38,652 nucleotides of DNA. It comes from Mesotaenium endlicherianum (lineage: Eukaryota; Streptophyta; Zygnematophyceae; Zygnematales; Mesotaeniaceae). Below are positions 21,501 to 34,038 of this stretch, piece by piece (within the stretch, counting starts at the first letter, position 1; the number at the start of each line of letters is the position of its first letter). Below the pieces are notes generated by a model, which saw only the letters and a list, made by a program, of their open reading frames with translations, searched no databases and was not told the DNA's origin. A program made the position numbers and the translations under genes. The stretch is taken from assembly GCA_009602735.1 (NCBI GenBank), contig WELA01006130.1:140322-178973 (forward strand), written 5' to 3'.

Positions 21501-24500
21501 AGGACCCCGCCTCGAAAGTTAAAGTGGCGCGCTGCAGCTGCCCGGGCGGCTTCGTTGAGAATGCGGGCGGCAAAGCCCGGTGCCTGCCGGCCGATCCCTG
21601 CAGCCAGAACCCCAACCCGTGCGGGGCGGGGAAGTGCAAGAACGCGCCAGATGGCACGTACACGTGCAGCTGCCCCGCCGTGAGTGTCGGCCCCTTCATC
21701 CAGCCCACTACCCCCCCTCTCCCCCGCCCCACCCCCCCAATGCAAAAGAAGACGTGCTTGCAAAACGAGTACCGACGCTTGCTCTCCTGTCTTGCTCTCC
21801 TGTTGAATGCCCGGTGCTCTGCCAGCTCAGCTCCGCTTTGCTGCTCTTCTGCTCCATGAGACTTGTGCCATGCCTGTCTGGCCTCCATGCTGCTTCCTTG
21901 CATATTCGTTCACAGAAAATGCAGCTACAAGATGTGACCTCTGTGAGGAGGAAGAGCCCTCTAGTAGCCCGTCAAGCCCCCCCCCTGTGAGCCCACTCTC
22001 TCGGACGAGAGTCCCCAAGCGTGTCTGCTTCTCTGCCTGTGGCGCCCACGCCTACGAATGCACGGTATGTGCTTCTCTCAGCCCAATTTTGTCTACTTAA
22101 AACCTGAGTGTGTCTCTGTGCGCGTGTGTCTCTGCAGGGCACAACCGTGGGAGGCAGGGCGGACGGCGCTGTGACATGTGTCGCGGGAGGGGGGGCCGGC
22201 GGCGTGCGCACTTACACCGTGAATCCTGGTGACACCTGCAATGTGAGCCTGCTTGCTACCCTTGCCCTCTTTCTAAATTGCTCCCATCCATCCAAATATT
22301 TCCCTCTCCCCCCATTCAGTGACCGAATTCCCATGGACAAGCACCTCAGGTCACACTGCCAGCATGTGTGCTGTTGCTGCCTGCACCGTACATGTGGTGT
22401 GACACGTGTGAGCTTCTGCTCATCCACTTGCTGGCTACTGGGGGAGGTGAGAGCGCCTGCAAACGGCAAGCTTCTGCACAATCCAGGCAGATCTATGCAG
22501 GTCAAACCTCAACAGATTGACTTATTAGCACTTGTACATGTTCTCACCATTGTTGCTCACCAAGGAACTGAACAGTGCCTGACAGGCCAATCCTTGACGA
22601 CGTCGTTGGCCTCACACGCACGCACGCGCGCACGCATGCGTCATTTTCATGCATTAGGTAGCCACTCTTGGGGTGTGTAGTTCTGCTCGTTCGCTACCTC
22701 GCTTGCACGCTCGCTCTTCCGTGCATCTCACATCTGACGTCTGTCCTCCCATCGCGCTGTTCTTCTGTTGCCCACTCTCGGGTTGCCCTTCTGCTCACCC
22801 ATGCGTACCGCGCTCGCATCGTTTGCTCTCTCGTGTGTCTCACATCTGACGGGTGCGCCCCCACTGCGCGGTGCTGGAGGATGAGCAGGGCATCATGAAG
22901 CTGTTTGGGCTCAGCCAGGCGGTCTTCAACCAGTACAACCAGGGCATCAGCTGCAAGAAGCTCCTCCCGGGTATGCGCGTGCTGCGCCCCCGCTATGTTG
23001 GCCTGAGTTGTCGCGTTGAGCTGCACAGATCCGACACTAAGGCGCGTACATTCGAGGCACTGGCCAAAATGCCTCCTGGTGCAGCCCTTCTCGCCTGGAG
23101 CCTTGACTCTTGCCCAGCAGCCACCACCAGCAGCCTGTTTGAACAAATATGATCAAGTTTGGAAAAGTAGGCAGGTATGACTACCACAGGGTGTGCTCCT
23201 GCTGCCCTTGTGGGTGACACGCACGCATGACACGGCGCAGAAGGCAAGATCGAAGATGCGGAGAAATCGAACAGATGCAAATCTGCACACAGTCTGGTGG
23301 AGTCCTCTGCGTGCTGAATGTGCTCGCGCTCGTGCTTCTGCTTGTGCTTTGTCTTGCGCACGCATGCGTGTCCTGGGCGGCGGGGGTACAGGGACCCTAG
23401 TGGCAGTGGGCTCCGACGTGGCAAGCGCTGGAGGCTGCGCCGCATCGTACGAGGTCCTGAATGGCGACACCTGCCCAAGGATCGCCTCTGCATGCCAGCT
23501 GGCGCTGGCGCAGCTGCAGGCGCTGAACCCCTCAATGAGCTGCAACAAACTCCTGGCAGGACAGATGCTTTGCGTGGCCCCCACGGCTCCCGGTGGAGCC
23601 CCGCCAGCTGTCAGCTGCGGGATGGCATACGACGTGCAGAGGGGCAACAGCATGGACAGCTGTCAGGCCCTGGTGACCAAGTTCAAGCTTGACTGGACCA
23701 CCTTCTACCAGTAAGAAGCCCCGACCCGAGCCTGAGCGGAGCCTGAGCCCGAACCTGAGCCCGACCCGGAGCCTGAGTGCGCTTGCCCTTCTTTCGCCAC
23801 CGTCTCTTGCTCTCGCCTACTCCCTCCGCACTGCTGCCGCCACCTCACAGCCCTCGCCGGCTCCGGGAAGCCGGCCTTCTGAGCGCTGCAGGGCACGTGA
23901 CTAAGTGACTTGGCAGCCATGATAACGATAATGAAGTTCAGACTCTGTCTGAGCAAAGTTCTATCCTGCAGGCCGCTGCATTGGATCAACAGGGCCAGGT
24001 CTCTCCGAGGAGGAATGTCAAGAGGCGTAGAGCCGTATACCTTACAATACTGCATGCAAGCGCTCACACATGCGCGCACACGTACACACACACACACACA
24101 CAACATACACAGGCACACATACATAATATACAGACGTGTCTATGCAAGCGTAGCGAGAGGATTGCTATTGACCCAAAGGCCCAGGTGCTGACAAGTGGAG
24201 GCATGCTGATCGCTCCAGCTCTGCCGCTCCGCCCGCTCCTCTCGCTCGCACCTGCTCTTGCTCCCTCTCTTGCTCACTGCACCATTGCTCCTCCGCAGGC
24301 TGAACCCGGGCCTGAAGTGTGACGCGCCGCTCTCGCCAAGCCTCTCCATCTGCGTGGCGCCAGCTGGCAGCCCCATCGCGCCCAGAATGGGCGCCGGCTG
24401 CACCCAGACCTACAGGGTCCAGCACGGCGACACCTGTCCCAAGCTCTGGGCCGCCGCCAGGCTGACAGCTGCCCAGTTCCGGCTGCTCAACCCGGGCGTG

Positions 24501-25121
24501 CGTTGCACCGCCCCCTACTTCCAGGTGGGCCAGGGCGTGTGCTTAGCTGGCGCCCAGCTGGACAGCGTGTTTGCCAACGGGGTGCCCTACATTGTGGTCC
24601 CGGGCGACACACTTGGCAGCATCGCGCAGGCCTTTGCCGCCCGTTGCGGCACGTACGCCACCCCCGCCAACATCTGCTCCCAGAACCTGCTGCTCTCCTG
24701 CTCCGCGCCTCCGCCACCTGGCACCACCCTGCAGGTGCCCTGCCAGTGGCCTGTGGGGCGCGCGTGCGGCTGCACCCCCGCCGTGCGCGTGTGCGGCGCC
24801 GACGGCAACTGGTACTCCTCCTACTGCGACGCCGTCTGCAACTATGCATCGCCTGCCAGCACCGGGGGCTGCAGCAGCTGCCAGCTGGCATGCCGCGACA
24901 GGTGTGGTGCATATCAGTACCCCGCCCGCGGGGCGCCTGACTACTGCCCCAGCCCCTGCCCCTACCCCCCGTGGCCGCCCATCTCGTGGAACTACTTCGG
25001 CGTGAAGAGCCCCTGCGCCTACTACTACCAGGCGTGCAGCAGCTGCTGCGCTGGCGGGTGGGGCTACGGCTCCGGCTACTACTGGAACTGCGTGGCCTAC
25101 TGCAAGTACGGCAAGTGCTGA
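18524..25121 (+). CDS. Secreted papain-type (C1A) cysteine peptidase with EGF-like, five LysM-like and Kazal-like modules
   Basis: A predicted secreted, glycan-binding cysteine endopeptidase. Exons: 18524-19195, 19903-20220, 20620-20921, 21397-21679, an uncertain linker exon ending at 22064, 22138-22242, 22889-22970, 23392-23710 and 24299-25121; about 1010 aa. The first ATG is used; ATG 18629 would place the hydrophobic signal segment (LLLASVLLSSVSLSSA) nearer the N-terminus. Catalytic residues, counted from 18524: oxyanion Gln222, Cys228 (CGSCWAV), His383 (LNHALLLVGYG) and Asn404 (AKNSWG). Exon 4 holds two Cys-rich EGF-like repeats ending CSCPGGF and CSCPA. LysM-like units begin RTYTVNPGDTC, ASYEVLNGDTC, MAYDVQRGNS, QTYRVQHGDTC and PYIVVPGDTL, with NPG/NPS middles. 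A Kazal-like stretch follows (CGCTPAVRVCGADG...YCDAVC), then a Cys/Tyr-rich tail and TGA. No ERFNIN-type prodomain is seen. The linker exon frame is unsettled: the good donor at 21680 leaves phase 0, whereas the obvious acceptor at 21919 needs phase 1; a 9-C run lies inside it. Confidence 0.88.
20298..20462. repeat. Degenerate ggctaggct minisatellite in a peptidase intron
   Basis: About 160 bases built from variants of ctaggct, gggctag and ggcttgg between peptidase exons 2 and 3. There are no stable open frames. It probably arose by slippage within the intron. Confidence 0.6.
24083..24102. repeat. (CA)n microsatellite in a peptidase intron
   Basis: A CA run in the intron between peptidase exons 7 and 8, surrounded by alternating CA/CG sequence. 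Confidence 0.8.
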
Positions 25122-27546
25122 CAACCCGCGGTGGTGATCTGGCTCCTGATGCGTGTGGGGACGCGTGCGGCCTGCTTACGCTCGGCCATGCAGCTCGAGC
25201 TGATAGATCTGGGCCGATCTGGCGGACTTCGCCAATCCGGCCGCTTTGGTGGATGCTCTGATTTTTTGCGGCCGCCTGCGCTCGCTCTTCGCCGGGCCAG
25301 CTTGAGCCGGCCCGGACGATTGGGCCAGATTGGCTGATTCAGCCGTTTTTTTTTGTACCAGCCCAGGCAGGCTCGGTCTTCGTTGTGCTAGCGTGAGCCG
25401 GGTGGGACCTGGGTCGAGTCGGCTTATGCGGCCAATTGGCTGATTGGGCTGGTCGGGCAATCCGTGCCGGGCTAGCCCACTCCCCCCCTGTTAATCCTTG
25501 GGAGGACTTGGCGACCCCCTCCTGCCTTTCGCTCTCCCCCAGAGCCAGCTGACTGAGCTAGAGGCTCAGGCCAGAATGGCGTGCCATTTGGCGCTTAAGC
25601 AGAGCTGCCAACAGGAAGTATGTGGCTGCCAGCAGCTTGCCACCTGTCTCCGAGCGTAAGCAACAGCTGGAAGAGCCTGGGAGGGCCACGCGGCCTTTTG
25701 TTGCGGGATGCTGCTCTGACAGCATGCTGCCACTTGTGCTGCTCCAGTCGTGCAGTTTGAGCCTCTGTGGGGCGTGGCTATCGCGCCAGGTGGAAGCGGA
25801 GAATGAAGGGCTCAAAGCTTGGCGGCCACTTCTCAGGAGATCCATTTTTTTTCTGATTCAATTGTCTCCAGACGCGGGGAGCAGCGTCTCTCCATGCAGA
25901 TGAATTGCGCATCTGCGGGATAGCCACCTGCTCATGACGTGCTGTCTCGAGCGTGTACACTACGCTGTATGACAGCATATATTCAGTTTATATGTGACAT
26001 CTACATCTATATTAATGTGTACTCATAAGACATGTATGCATGAAATATCATAGTCGGCTCTCGCTGAGTATGCTGTGAGCTCAGGCGGCAAAACAGTTGC
26101 CAGAGACCTCAGCTTGTATCTGCCAATCAGAGAGGACTAGAACAGGTCAGATGTGTTGGCAGTATTTTTTTTCTCCTCGGATTGAGCATCTTGGACGAGT
26201 TCTTGCCCCGTCTCAAAATCCAGGAAGCAGGAAGAATGTATAACTTGAAGGCCCTTGATTGCAGAGGAAAGGAAATGTATCACAAAAAGTGGACAGGAGG
26301 AGTTCCGATGCATCTGCCTTTCAGACAGACTTGCAGTCAACACGGATCAATGAGTGGCTATGACTGCAAACTTGAACTCCAATGCAGTACGACTCGTAAG
26401 CAATTGTGGCCTCTGCTGTGGCTTGATTGATGAGGACCCTATGACTGCGCACTAAGCTCTGATACGAGACACAGATAGGCAGGATGAGAATTTACTCTTG
26501 TGTTTCTTGTTTTTGCACAGTCAACGACTAGCTGGGGGTGAACTTTCCAAAACTAATCTACTTATCATTATTATATTTGGATGATTATGGCACGAGGGCG
26601 CATCATAGATTTGAGCAGATTGAGTAAACTCGCTGCCACTTTTGAGGAGGACCCTCAGCGTGTGTTGCCATTTAATGCCCGATCTTGGAACAGTCGTTGG
26701 ACATTGATCCCGGAAAGAGACGCTCGAAGAACATAGAAGCGCAAAGACCCGTGGAGTACAATCTCCCATCTAAAGATATGCAAATATAATGCTTAAGGTG
26801 ACGTACAATTGACATGTCAAGTTTTACAACGAGCTTTCTTTTGCGAAGGATGCGAAGAATTCCAGTGTATGTGCCCCAGTTTCGAGCACGAATAGTCCTT
26901 GAAAGTATCCTAACATCTGCGCAAAGCCTGAAAGAAGGAGCGTCCGGCTCAGCCTGCATGGCTCAAAGGCGTAGGCAACTTTTTCATTCGATTTCAGTAG
27001 CAAATCCGTGGAAGTGGGGAAATGGAAACGTCGTCAAGCATAAACATGAATGATCGTATCAGCGAGTCTCCTAGCGCAACCTAGTTAGCTGTCTTTGCGG
27101 GAGAAGAAGCACTTACATGTTGCGATACTACAAGACGCTGTTCATATGTGTTGGTAATGAATCAGCATTAAGGAGCTATGCGTGGCAGTATGCATGCACA
27201 AGCTCATAATAGGCCACTGTGAGTTATGCCAGCTTCAATTAGACACGACGCTATGGACTTCACAACCAGACTCGTTTATTAATTTAGAATCACGACTGGC
27301 CTGCTAGTATTGCCTGAGCGAGTTAAAATAAGGTGGAGAACGACACTGGGTGGAGTCAGATTACAGAACAGGCATATGGACTAACAGCTCACAAAAGAAT
27401 GAGGAAGATGGAATATGTTGTGTGTTTTGAAGGCAAAGAGCAAGGTCATCAATGGTTCCATACTTGCGATAGGAGGAGCACCGGCGAGGCGAACGAATCA
27501 TGCAATCTATGGAAGTATTCAGTGAGAGTGCATCTCGTCTGTAAGG
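25122..27546. other. Intergenic region, peptidase 3' flank to spatacsin 5' flank
   Basis: About 2.4 kb between two genes in the same orientation. The first 350 bases hold repeated gattgggc/ttggctgatt/gccggcc-type words (25178-25470), then AT-richer sequence. No gene, RNA or terminator could be recognised. The last few hundred bases before 27547 should hold the spatacsin promoter and 5' UTR; an in-frame stop lies shortly upstream of the ATG. Confidence 0.5.
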
Positions 27547-30500
27547 ATGTCTAGAACTACTCCTGGAGGGAGTGAAGGCAGCAGTAGGCCCGGCAGCTTG
27601 CAGAGAATCACTCTTAACAAGTGGCCCACGCCTCTCGCTCTGCAGCAGTACTGTTTCGGAGCACTCTCACCCAAGAGGGACTTACTTGCTCTAGCCACAA
27701 GAGAGGGAGCTGTTCACATTGTGAATCTCCTCCAAGCAGGTTCTGTTCACACCATTCTCCCTGCCAGTCCTAGTGCCCAGCAGGATGACGGCACATCTCT
27801 GCCAGATGACAGCACACCACAGGGAGCTGCACCCTCACTGGTCTGGGCCTGCCACGGGGACGGATACGGGGCCTTGGGTCCATCCTCTCCATTTGAGCAG
27901 CTCCTGGTCGCAGCAGTGGAGCCGAGGCTGGATCCACTTTTGGAGCCGGGGACCACCATCGCAGTTGTTGGGTTCTCGGGCCGAGATGCTGACGTGGACA
28001 GCAGTCCCGCCATCGAAGAAGTTGATGCACAGCTGGAGGATGCAGCACCTGCCATCTGTCTTGATAACGCAGGAGCGTCTCCTCCTCCTCCTCCTCCTGC
28101 TGCTGCTGCTGCTTCTGCTTCGGCTCGGGCTCCAGTCTCTGCTCCCTCTCCTTCTTCCAGTCCGCGAGCGAGGGCCCCCTCCTCCTCCCCCTCCGCCTCC
28201 CCGTCGTCGTCGTCCTCCTTCGTTCAGATGATGCTGCAGTTCAGAGGGCCCCATAAGTTGAGCACAGACGCTGGCCAGGTGCTGTATCGATTTGGCCCCC
28301 ACTCTGCTGCTCTTGGGCAGCTGCAGCAGCAGCAGCTGCATGGGGCAGCAGGAGCAGAAGCAGGAGCAGGAGCAGCAGGAGTGCCGCAGCAGCAGCAGCA
28401 GCAGCGGGGTGAGCCGGGAGGAGTGCTGAGCCTGCACAGCAGCCCCGGCCACGACATGCTGGCCTTGCTTCTGCGCCCAGGGGGAGGGGGGCCAGCTTCC
28501 GCGGGGCACACGAGCCGAGGCTGCGGGGGTTTAAGGCAGCAGGGAGTGCCTGAGGGCAGCTGCTATGCCAACGTGGTACAGGTGCACCCCTGGGGCCTGG
28601 TGTGGTGCTCCTCCATACGCCTCTCTGCTTGGGGGGGCGCTGCTGCTGTTGCTGGCGGTGATGTGGCGGCGTGGACGGACCTCCAAGTGGCACATGGGTG
28701 CCTCTTTGCGCTCCATACGGCCGGCTTTGTGCACTTGTGGCGCGCAAAGACTGGCCAGCGGTGGAGATGCATGGATCTCCGGATTGCCGCCCCGAGGGCC
28801 AGCCCTCAGCCGCCAGGTGGCATGCTGCCGGGGCAGCAGCAGCAGCAGAAGCAGCAACAACAGCAGCAGGAGAATGAGGAGCAGCAGGAGAAAGAGGAGG
28901 ATCACCCGCAGCAGCAAGGGCGTGCATGGGGGGGCGGGCGGTACTCGGCCCTCTGCGTTAGCGCTGCAGGCGACGTGGTGACAGCTGTCACCGCGGCAGG
29001 CTGCATCAGCGTGGCACGCATGGAGCCTCTGCCAGGTGGCAGGCCTTTTGGGCGCCAGGCGGAAAAGGCGGGAGGGGCAAAGGATACTGAGAGGGAGGAG
29101 GAGGTGGTGGGAACGAGTGCCTACTCCTCCCGAGGGAGCGGGAATAAGATGGGCCAGGGGGATGGGGAGGGGGAGGGGGATAGGGAGCGGAGCAGTCAGG
29201 AGCAAAGCTTTAGCGCACAGTTGACAGCTGCTCGCAGCTACCGGAAGCGGACGGTGCTGAGGAGAGTGGTGGTTCCCCCCGAGCCGTGCGGAGCCGCGCT
29301 ATTGGTCGCGCACCACTCGCCGCCCGGCACCGTTTGGGGCGCGAAGCGAGGCTCCCTCATGACGGTGCACGCGGCAAAACCTGGGGGGCAGGGAAGCACG
29401 CGGCTGGTGCTGAGCTGGCACGACCTGGCAATTGAGCGTGACACGGACTACGTCCAGGAGGGCCGGGCGGCGCAGACAGGTGGCATGCCCATACTGGCTG
29501 GCGGCCGCGTGCACGTGCTGCTTCCCGCCTCGCTGGACGCCTACATGTACATACCCCACAACCCGTCTGGCGCTGACAGCTGGAATGCAACCACGCCGTC
29601 CAATTCAGAATCCTCGATCAGAGGCCTCCAGCTGGACGCGCTGAGCCTGGCGGGAAGCGAGGTGGGTTCTGACGCGTGGGCGGCGCAGATGGCCCTGTCC
29701 CCTCGGGCCAGGGAGCAGGAGGACCAGAGGCTGTGCCAGGTGGCGCTGCTGGAGCATGCACAAGTCAGCGACGGCCCGGCCCAGGCGATGCAGCTCTGCA
29801 GCCTCAACGGTACTCCCTCCCTCTCTCCTCCTCCTCCTCGTCCCTCGCTCTCTCATTCTCACCATGCCACATCTCAGCCATGCCTGTGTGTGCAATACAG
29901 TGAGACAAAATCTTCTGGGCGAGGCCCGCGTGAGCTTCTGCCCCCAGCACCGGGGTTCAGTTCTTTATCTCTTCAGTTGTGATTTCCAGCTTTCCGTAAG
30001 GCCCCACCTAGCCCAAGCCAGATGCTGCTGCTGCTGCTGCTGCTGGGGTTGGTGATAATGAGGACAATAAAAACAACCTGATGACAATAGTGAGAGCGAC
30101 ACCGGGGGGGTGGGGGCAGGGTGGAGCAGGAGGGCGCTGCTGCTGCGGGCGCTGCAGTCGGCGCTGGCGCTCTCGCACAGCGCTGCCCATGTGCAGAGGT
30201 GCGCCCGCCTGCTGCTCTCTCTCTCCAACCCTTTATATCTACATAATTCTGAGACGCCCGATGACGCTCTTACGCTGCCCACACATAAGTCATCTCATGT
30301 GGTTATGTCGTACCATACACGTGTGGAGTTCGTCAGTCTCCTCATTCTCCTCTTCCTCTCGGCTGGCAAGCATGCTCTGCTTGAGAGGCATGCCTGAACC
30401 CCAAACCCTAAACTAGACCTAATTCACATATTCAGAATTCCACTACCTCAGCCCTGAGCCTTGACCGCAAGGTGGATGCCACGCTCATCGCAGGCTCTTC

Positions 30501-33500
30501 ACGATTTTGGCACAAGCCCATCCATGATGCCTGTTGCTCGCATCTCCGATACCGTGTGTGTTTTGATTTCACTTTCTCAGCTCAAGTCATGACCCCTAAA
30601 TGTCAAAGTCCAGATGTCAGCTTCTCAAGGAAAGAGAGGTTCTGCGCCGTACAACCCCTCCAGGGTCGGGGGGTCTAGGGGAAGAGATTTGGAGGGGCTT
30701 GAGAGTCGAGATTCGAGGTTCTCCATCCAGGCATGCTTTTATATTTGGTGTATGTGGCCAGGTGTGGGGAGGCTCACGCTGCAGGGATTCGCATTGTGTG
30801 GGTGCGGGAGTGCGCGGTGTGTGGGGGCGGGTGGGCGGGTGAGCAGATCGCTGGAGGCAGTGGCAGAGGAGGGGGTGCGGGCGGCGCAGCAGGTGCTGGG
30901 GGCGGTGGTGCACGCGGCGATGCCACATGTCGTGCTCCGGCTGCGCTCCGACGCCAATTACGCCTTTGCCTCCCAGTGCGTGTCCACACCCCCCCCCCAC
31001 CCCCCTCCTCTCCCTCGCCCCCCTCCCCCTTGTCAGTGCACTTTTCCGACTGAAGCAGTCCCGCTGGTCACGCCAGTGTTTCTAGGGAGGCTTAGAGCTG
31101 TGCCGCAGAAGAAGATCTTCATGTCTTGACGGATCACAGGCAGGCGTTTCGATTTGACGCCCTCCTCCAGATTCTCAAAAGCTACAGCACAAGCAGAGTG
31201 AAAGCGTCGAGCATCCTGCCACTGCCACTGCCGCTGCCACTGCTGTCTGAGGTGCGCGCGTGGAGGGCGGGTGGGTCCCTGAGCGTGAACAAGGCGTCGT
31301 TGCCACGGTGGGTGGGAAGCGCCAGCCTTTCCTCCGGGGCTCTTCTCAGGACATGGGGGGACATTGAGGACGCAAGGCCAATGCTGTTGTTGCCGCTCCC
31401 CGCCTTGACATGCTCAAGCTCTCACTCTGGCGGCATGCGACATGTGGCACGCATGCAACACGTGCACGCACGCACACAGAGACATACCCACACACCCACA
31501 CACCTGTGCACGTGCAGGCTGCTGAAGTTGGCAGGGCAGTGCGCCACGCAAGCGTTGCGCCGCCACATCATGGCCCTGTCAGAGGACGGGGGCGACCGGA
31601 GGCACCGGGGTGGCAGAAGGACACCTGTCAGCAGCAACAGGGCCAAGAAGCGTCATGTGACGGGTCCGCCCGCAGGCGTGGCCGACATCGCGCACTACCT
31701 GGAGACAGTGAGAGTGCTGCAGGCCAAGCTGGCGGTCCCCCCCCCGCCACCTGTCGCAGCGCACCATCACTCCTCGTCTGCCGCCACCTCCTCTGCCGCT
31801 GCCGAGGTAGGGCCCGCCCACCCGCATCAGACCTAGAAGGTCACCTTTGTCCTGCCAGCTGTCCCCGTCTCTCCAACTTGCTGCTTCTGATGGGTGCTTG
31901 GCTGGGGCACTCTCAGCAGGACAAGCTTCGCTGGGCGTGACATGTGGCACTGCCGCTCACCTTCCACGTGCCCGTTTTTGGCACGCAAACACAGCTGGTT
32001 CTGCAGTAGGCATGTGCGCGTGCTTTTTGGGGAGCGTCAACTGACGGCTCCTTGCCCGCGCGTGGCATGCAGAAGGACGACAGTGGCAGTGGCCAAGTGG
32101 CAGCAGCAGGGAGCCTCGTGGCCGTGCCTCGCGCGCTGCACTTAGAGCCGTCACTTTCGGGCCTGGGCCTGCCAGGTGTCTTTGCACAGGGCGCTGACGG
32201 GCTCCCAAGCCTGACAGCTGGTGCTCAGCTGGCATGGGGCACGTTGCCAGCAAGCCAGCGAGCAGCCACTGGAGAAGGAAGGCGCCGTATGGCAGACTCT
32301 CGTGACTCAAGGGACGTGGCAGCGCCCCATGGCTCGAGGCAGGTAACGCTGGCCGGCAGGCGGGAGCGGCGCCAGGAGAGCGCGGGGGAAATGCTCGCCA
32401 GGTGGCAGCGCGACAAGTTGCCGCCCGCAGCCGTGGTGAAGGACGCGCTGCGGGCCGCCCGCGTGGCGCTCGCCGTTGTGCACCTGCAGCGGACCCTGGG
32501 CTTGGCGGGCGGCAAGGGCGGCCGCGGGGGGGACGCGTTCACACTGCTGCGCGTCATTGGCCGCGGCGTCGCCTACGACCTCCTCTGCAAGGTATGCCGT
32601 CCAAGCCTCAAACCCCCAAGCCCCTAGGCTGTTAACACCCTAGACCGGGTCCCTGAGCGCTCGCGCGCTCTCCCTCTTCCTCTCCCACCAAAGGCACATG
32701 AGACGGACGGCGCGCGCGCGCGCGCGCTCTGCCAAGGTTCTCATGGACGTGAGTAACTCCCGCTCCGCCGCGTTCGACGACTCACTGCCCCTTGGCATTG
32801 CGAACGTCATAGTGCTCGTTGGCGTTAGCGGGACCTGTCCTGTCCTCCCGAAACCATCGGCTCGCTTGAGGTACTCAAAGGGGGCCAGGGGGGGAGGGGG
32901 GGGAAAGAGACGGGGAGTTGTTGGATCATATTGCGCTGATGCGTGTAGTACTGCTGATGTGTCATCCGTCTGGCCTCTGCCACAGTCCGCGTGGCACAGT
33001 TCTTGAGAATGATGCTCGACCTTCAGGCCTCAACCCCACACCCTAGATGGCAACAGCCGACGGCTGGCAGCTGCCTGCATGTGCTCATCCGCCTTCCCCT
33101 ACCGCCAGCGCTGAAGCTCTGTCAATGGCCCTGCCCGCCCATGCGCATGTCCCTCGACCGACAACCGCACCCTAAACTGGTCATCATTCACCCTCCACTA
33201 CATCCTACGCCCTACACCCTACACCCTACACCCCAAACCCTACACCCTACACCCTACACCCTGCCAAACTATGCCTTAGGGCTGCCGTGGCTGAAGAAAG
33301 GGGGGAGGGGGTGTATGCGGGGGGGACAGGGGAGGAGGGCGGCGGCCGTGCAGGCGCTGGAGCAGCTGGGCGAGGACGTGGGGGCCACGCTCCGCGAGAT
33401 CGCGCTGGGGGCGCTGCGCCGCGACCTCCGGGCGGCGGCTGCGCACCAGCTGCACGTGCGGCGCCAGCTGGCGCCCGCCGACGCCGGCCTGCTGCACACC

Positions 33501-34002
33501 GCTTCACTGCTTGAGGTCAGCATGTGTCCCCCCTCCCCCCCCCGCCCCCCCCTCTCTCTCACTCTCTCTCTCTATGCGTGTGAGAGGGCCACGGGGGGTG
33601 GGGAGGGAGGGATGGGGGGGAATTGTTCGTGCACGTGCACATGGGGTGTTAAGAGTTGGTTCAACGATTCTACCCGGAGCTGCTTTTCCTCCTATGCTGC
33701 CAATTGAGGGGGAGAGAAGTATATTTCCTGGACCACATTCGTTTTCTGGCCCTGGAGTCCTCAGAAGAAGCTCCCGCCTCTGCTCTCTGTCAGAACAGGC
33801 TAGCCATGGCGCCTTGCACACAGAAGGGCATCTCTCTGCCCTTCTGCGTGTGTGTGCATGTCCGCGTATGTGCGTGTGCGTGTGTGTGTGTGTGCGTGTG
33901 TGCACGCGCGCGTGAGAGTGTGTGTTGTGAGTGTGTGGGTGTGTGTGGAGAGAGAAAGAGAGCGAGTGTGTGCGCGTGTCAGTGCGTGCATGTGTGTGCG
34001 TA

Positions 34003-34038
<36 letters not shown>

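Noticed and set aside
24487..25124. Minus-strand Arg/Ala-rich open frames opposite the LysM exon
   Set aside because: The plus strand encodes clear LysM and Kazal-like motifs. The reverse frames are low-complexity shadows.
33209..33262. CRISPR-like array
   Set aside because: The repeat unit is a 7-base heptamer without unique spacers, in a eukaryotic intron.
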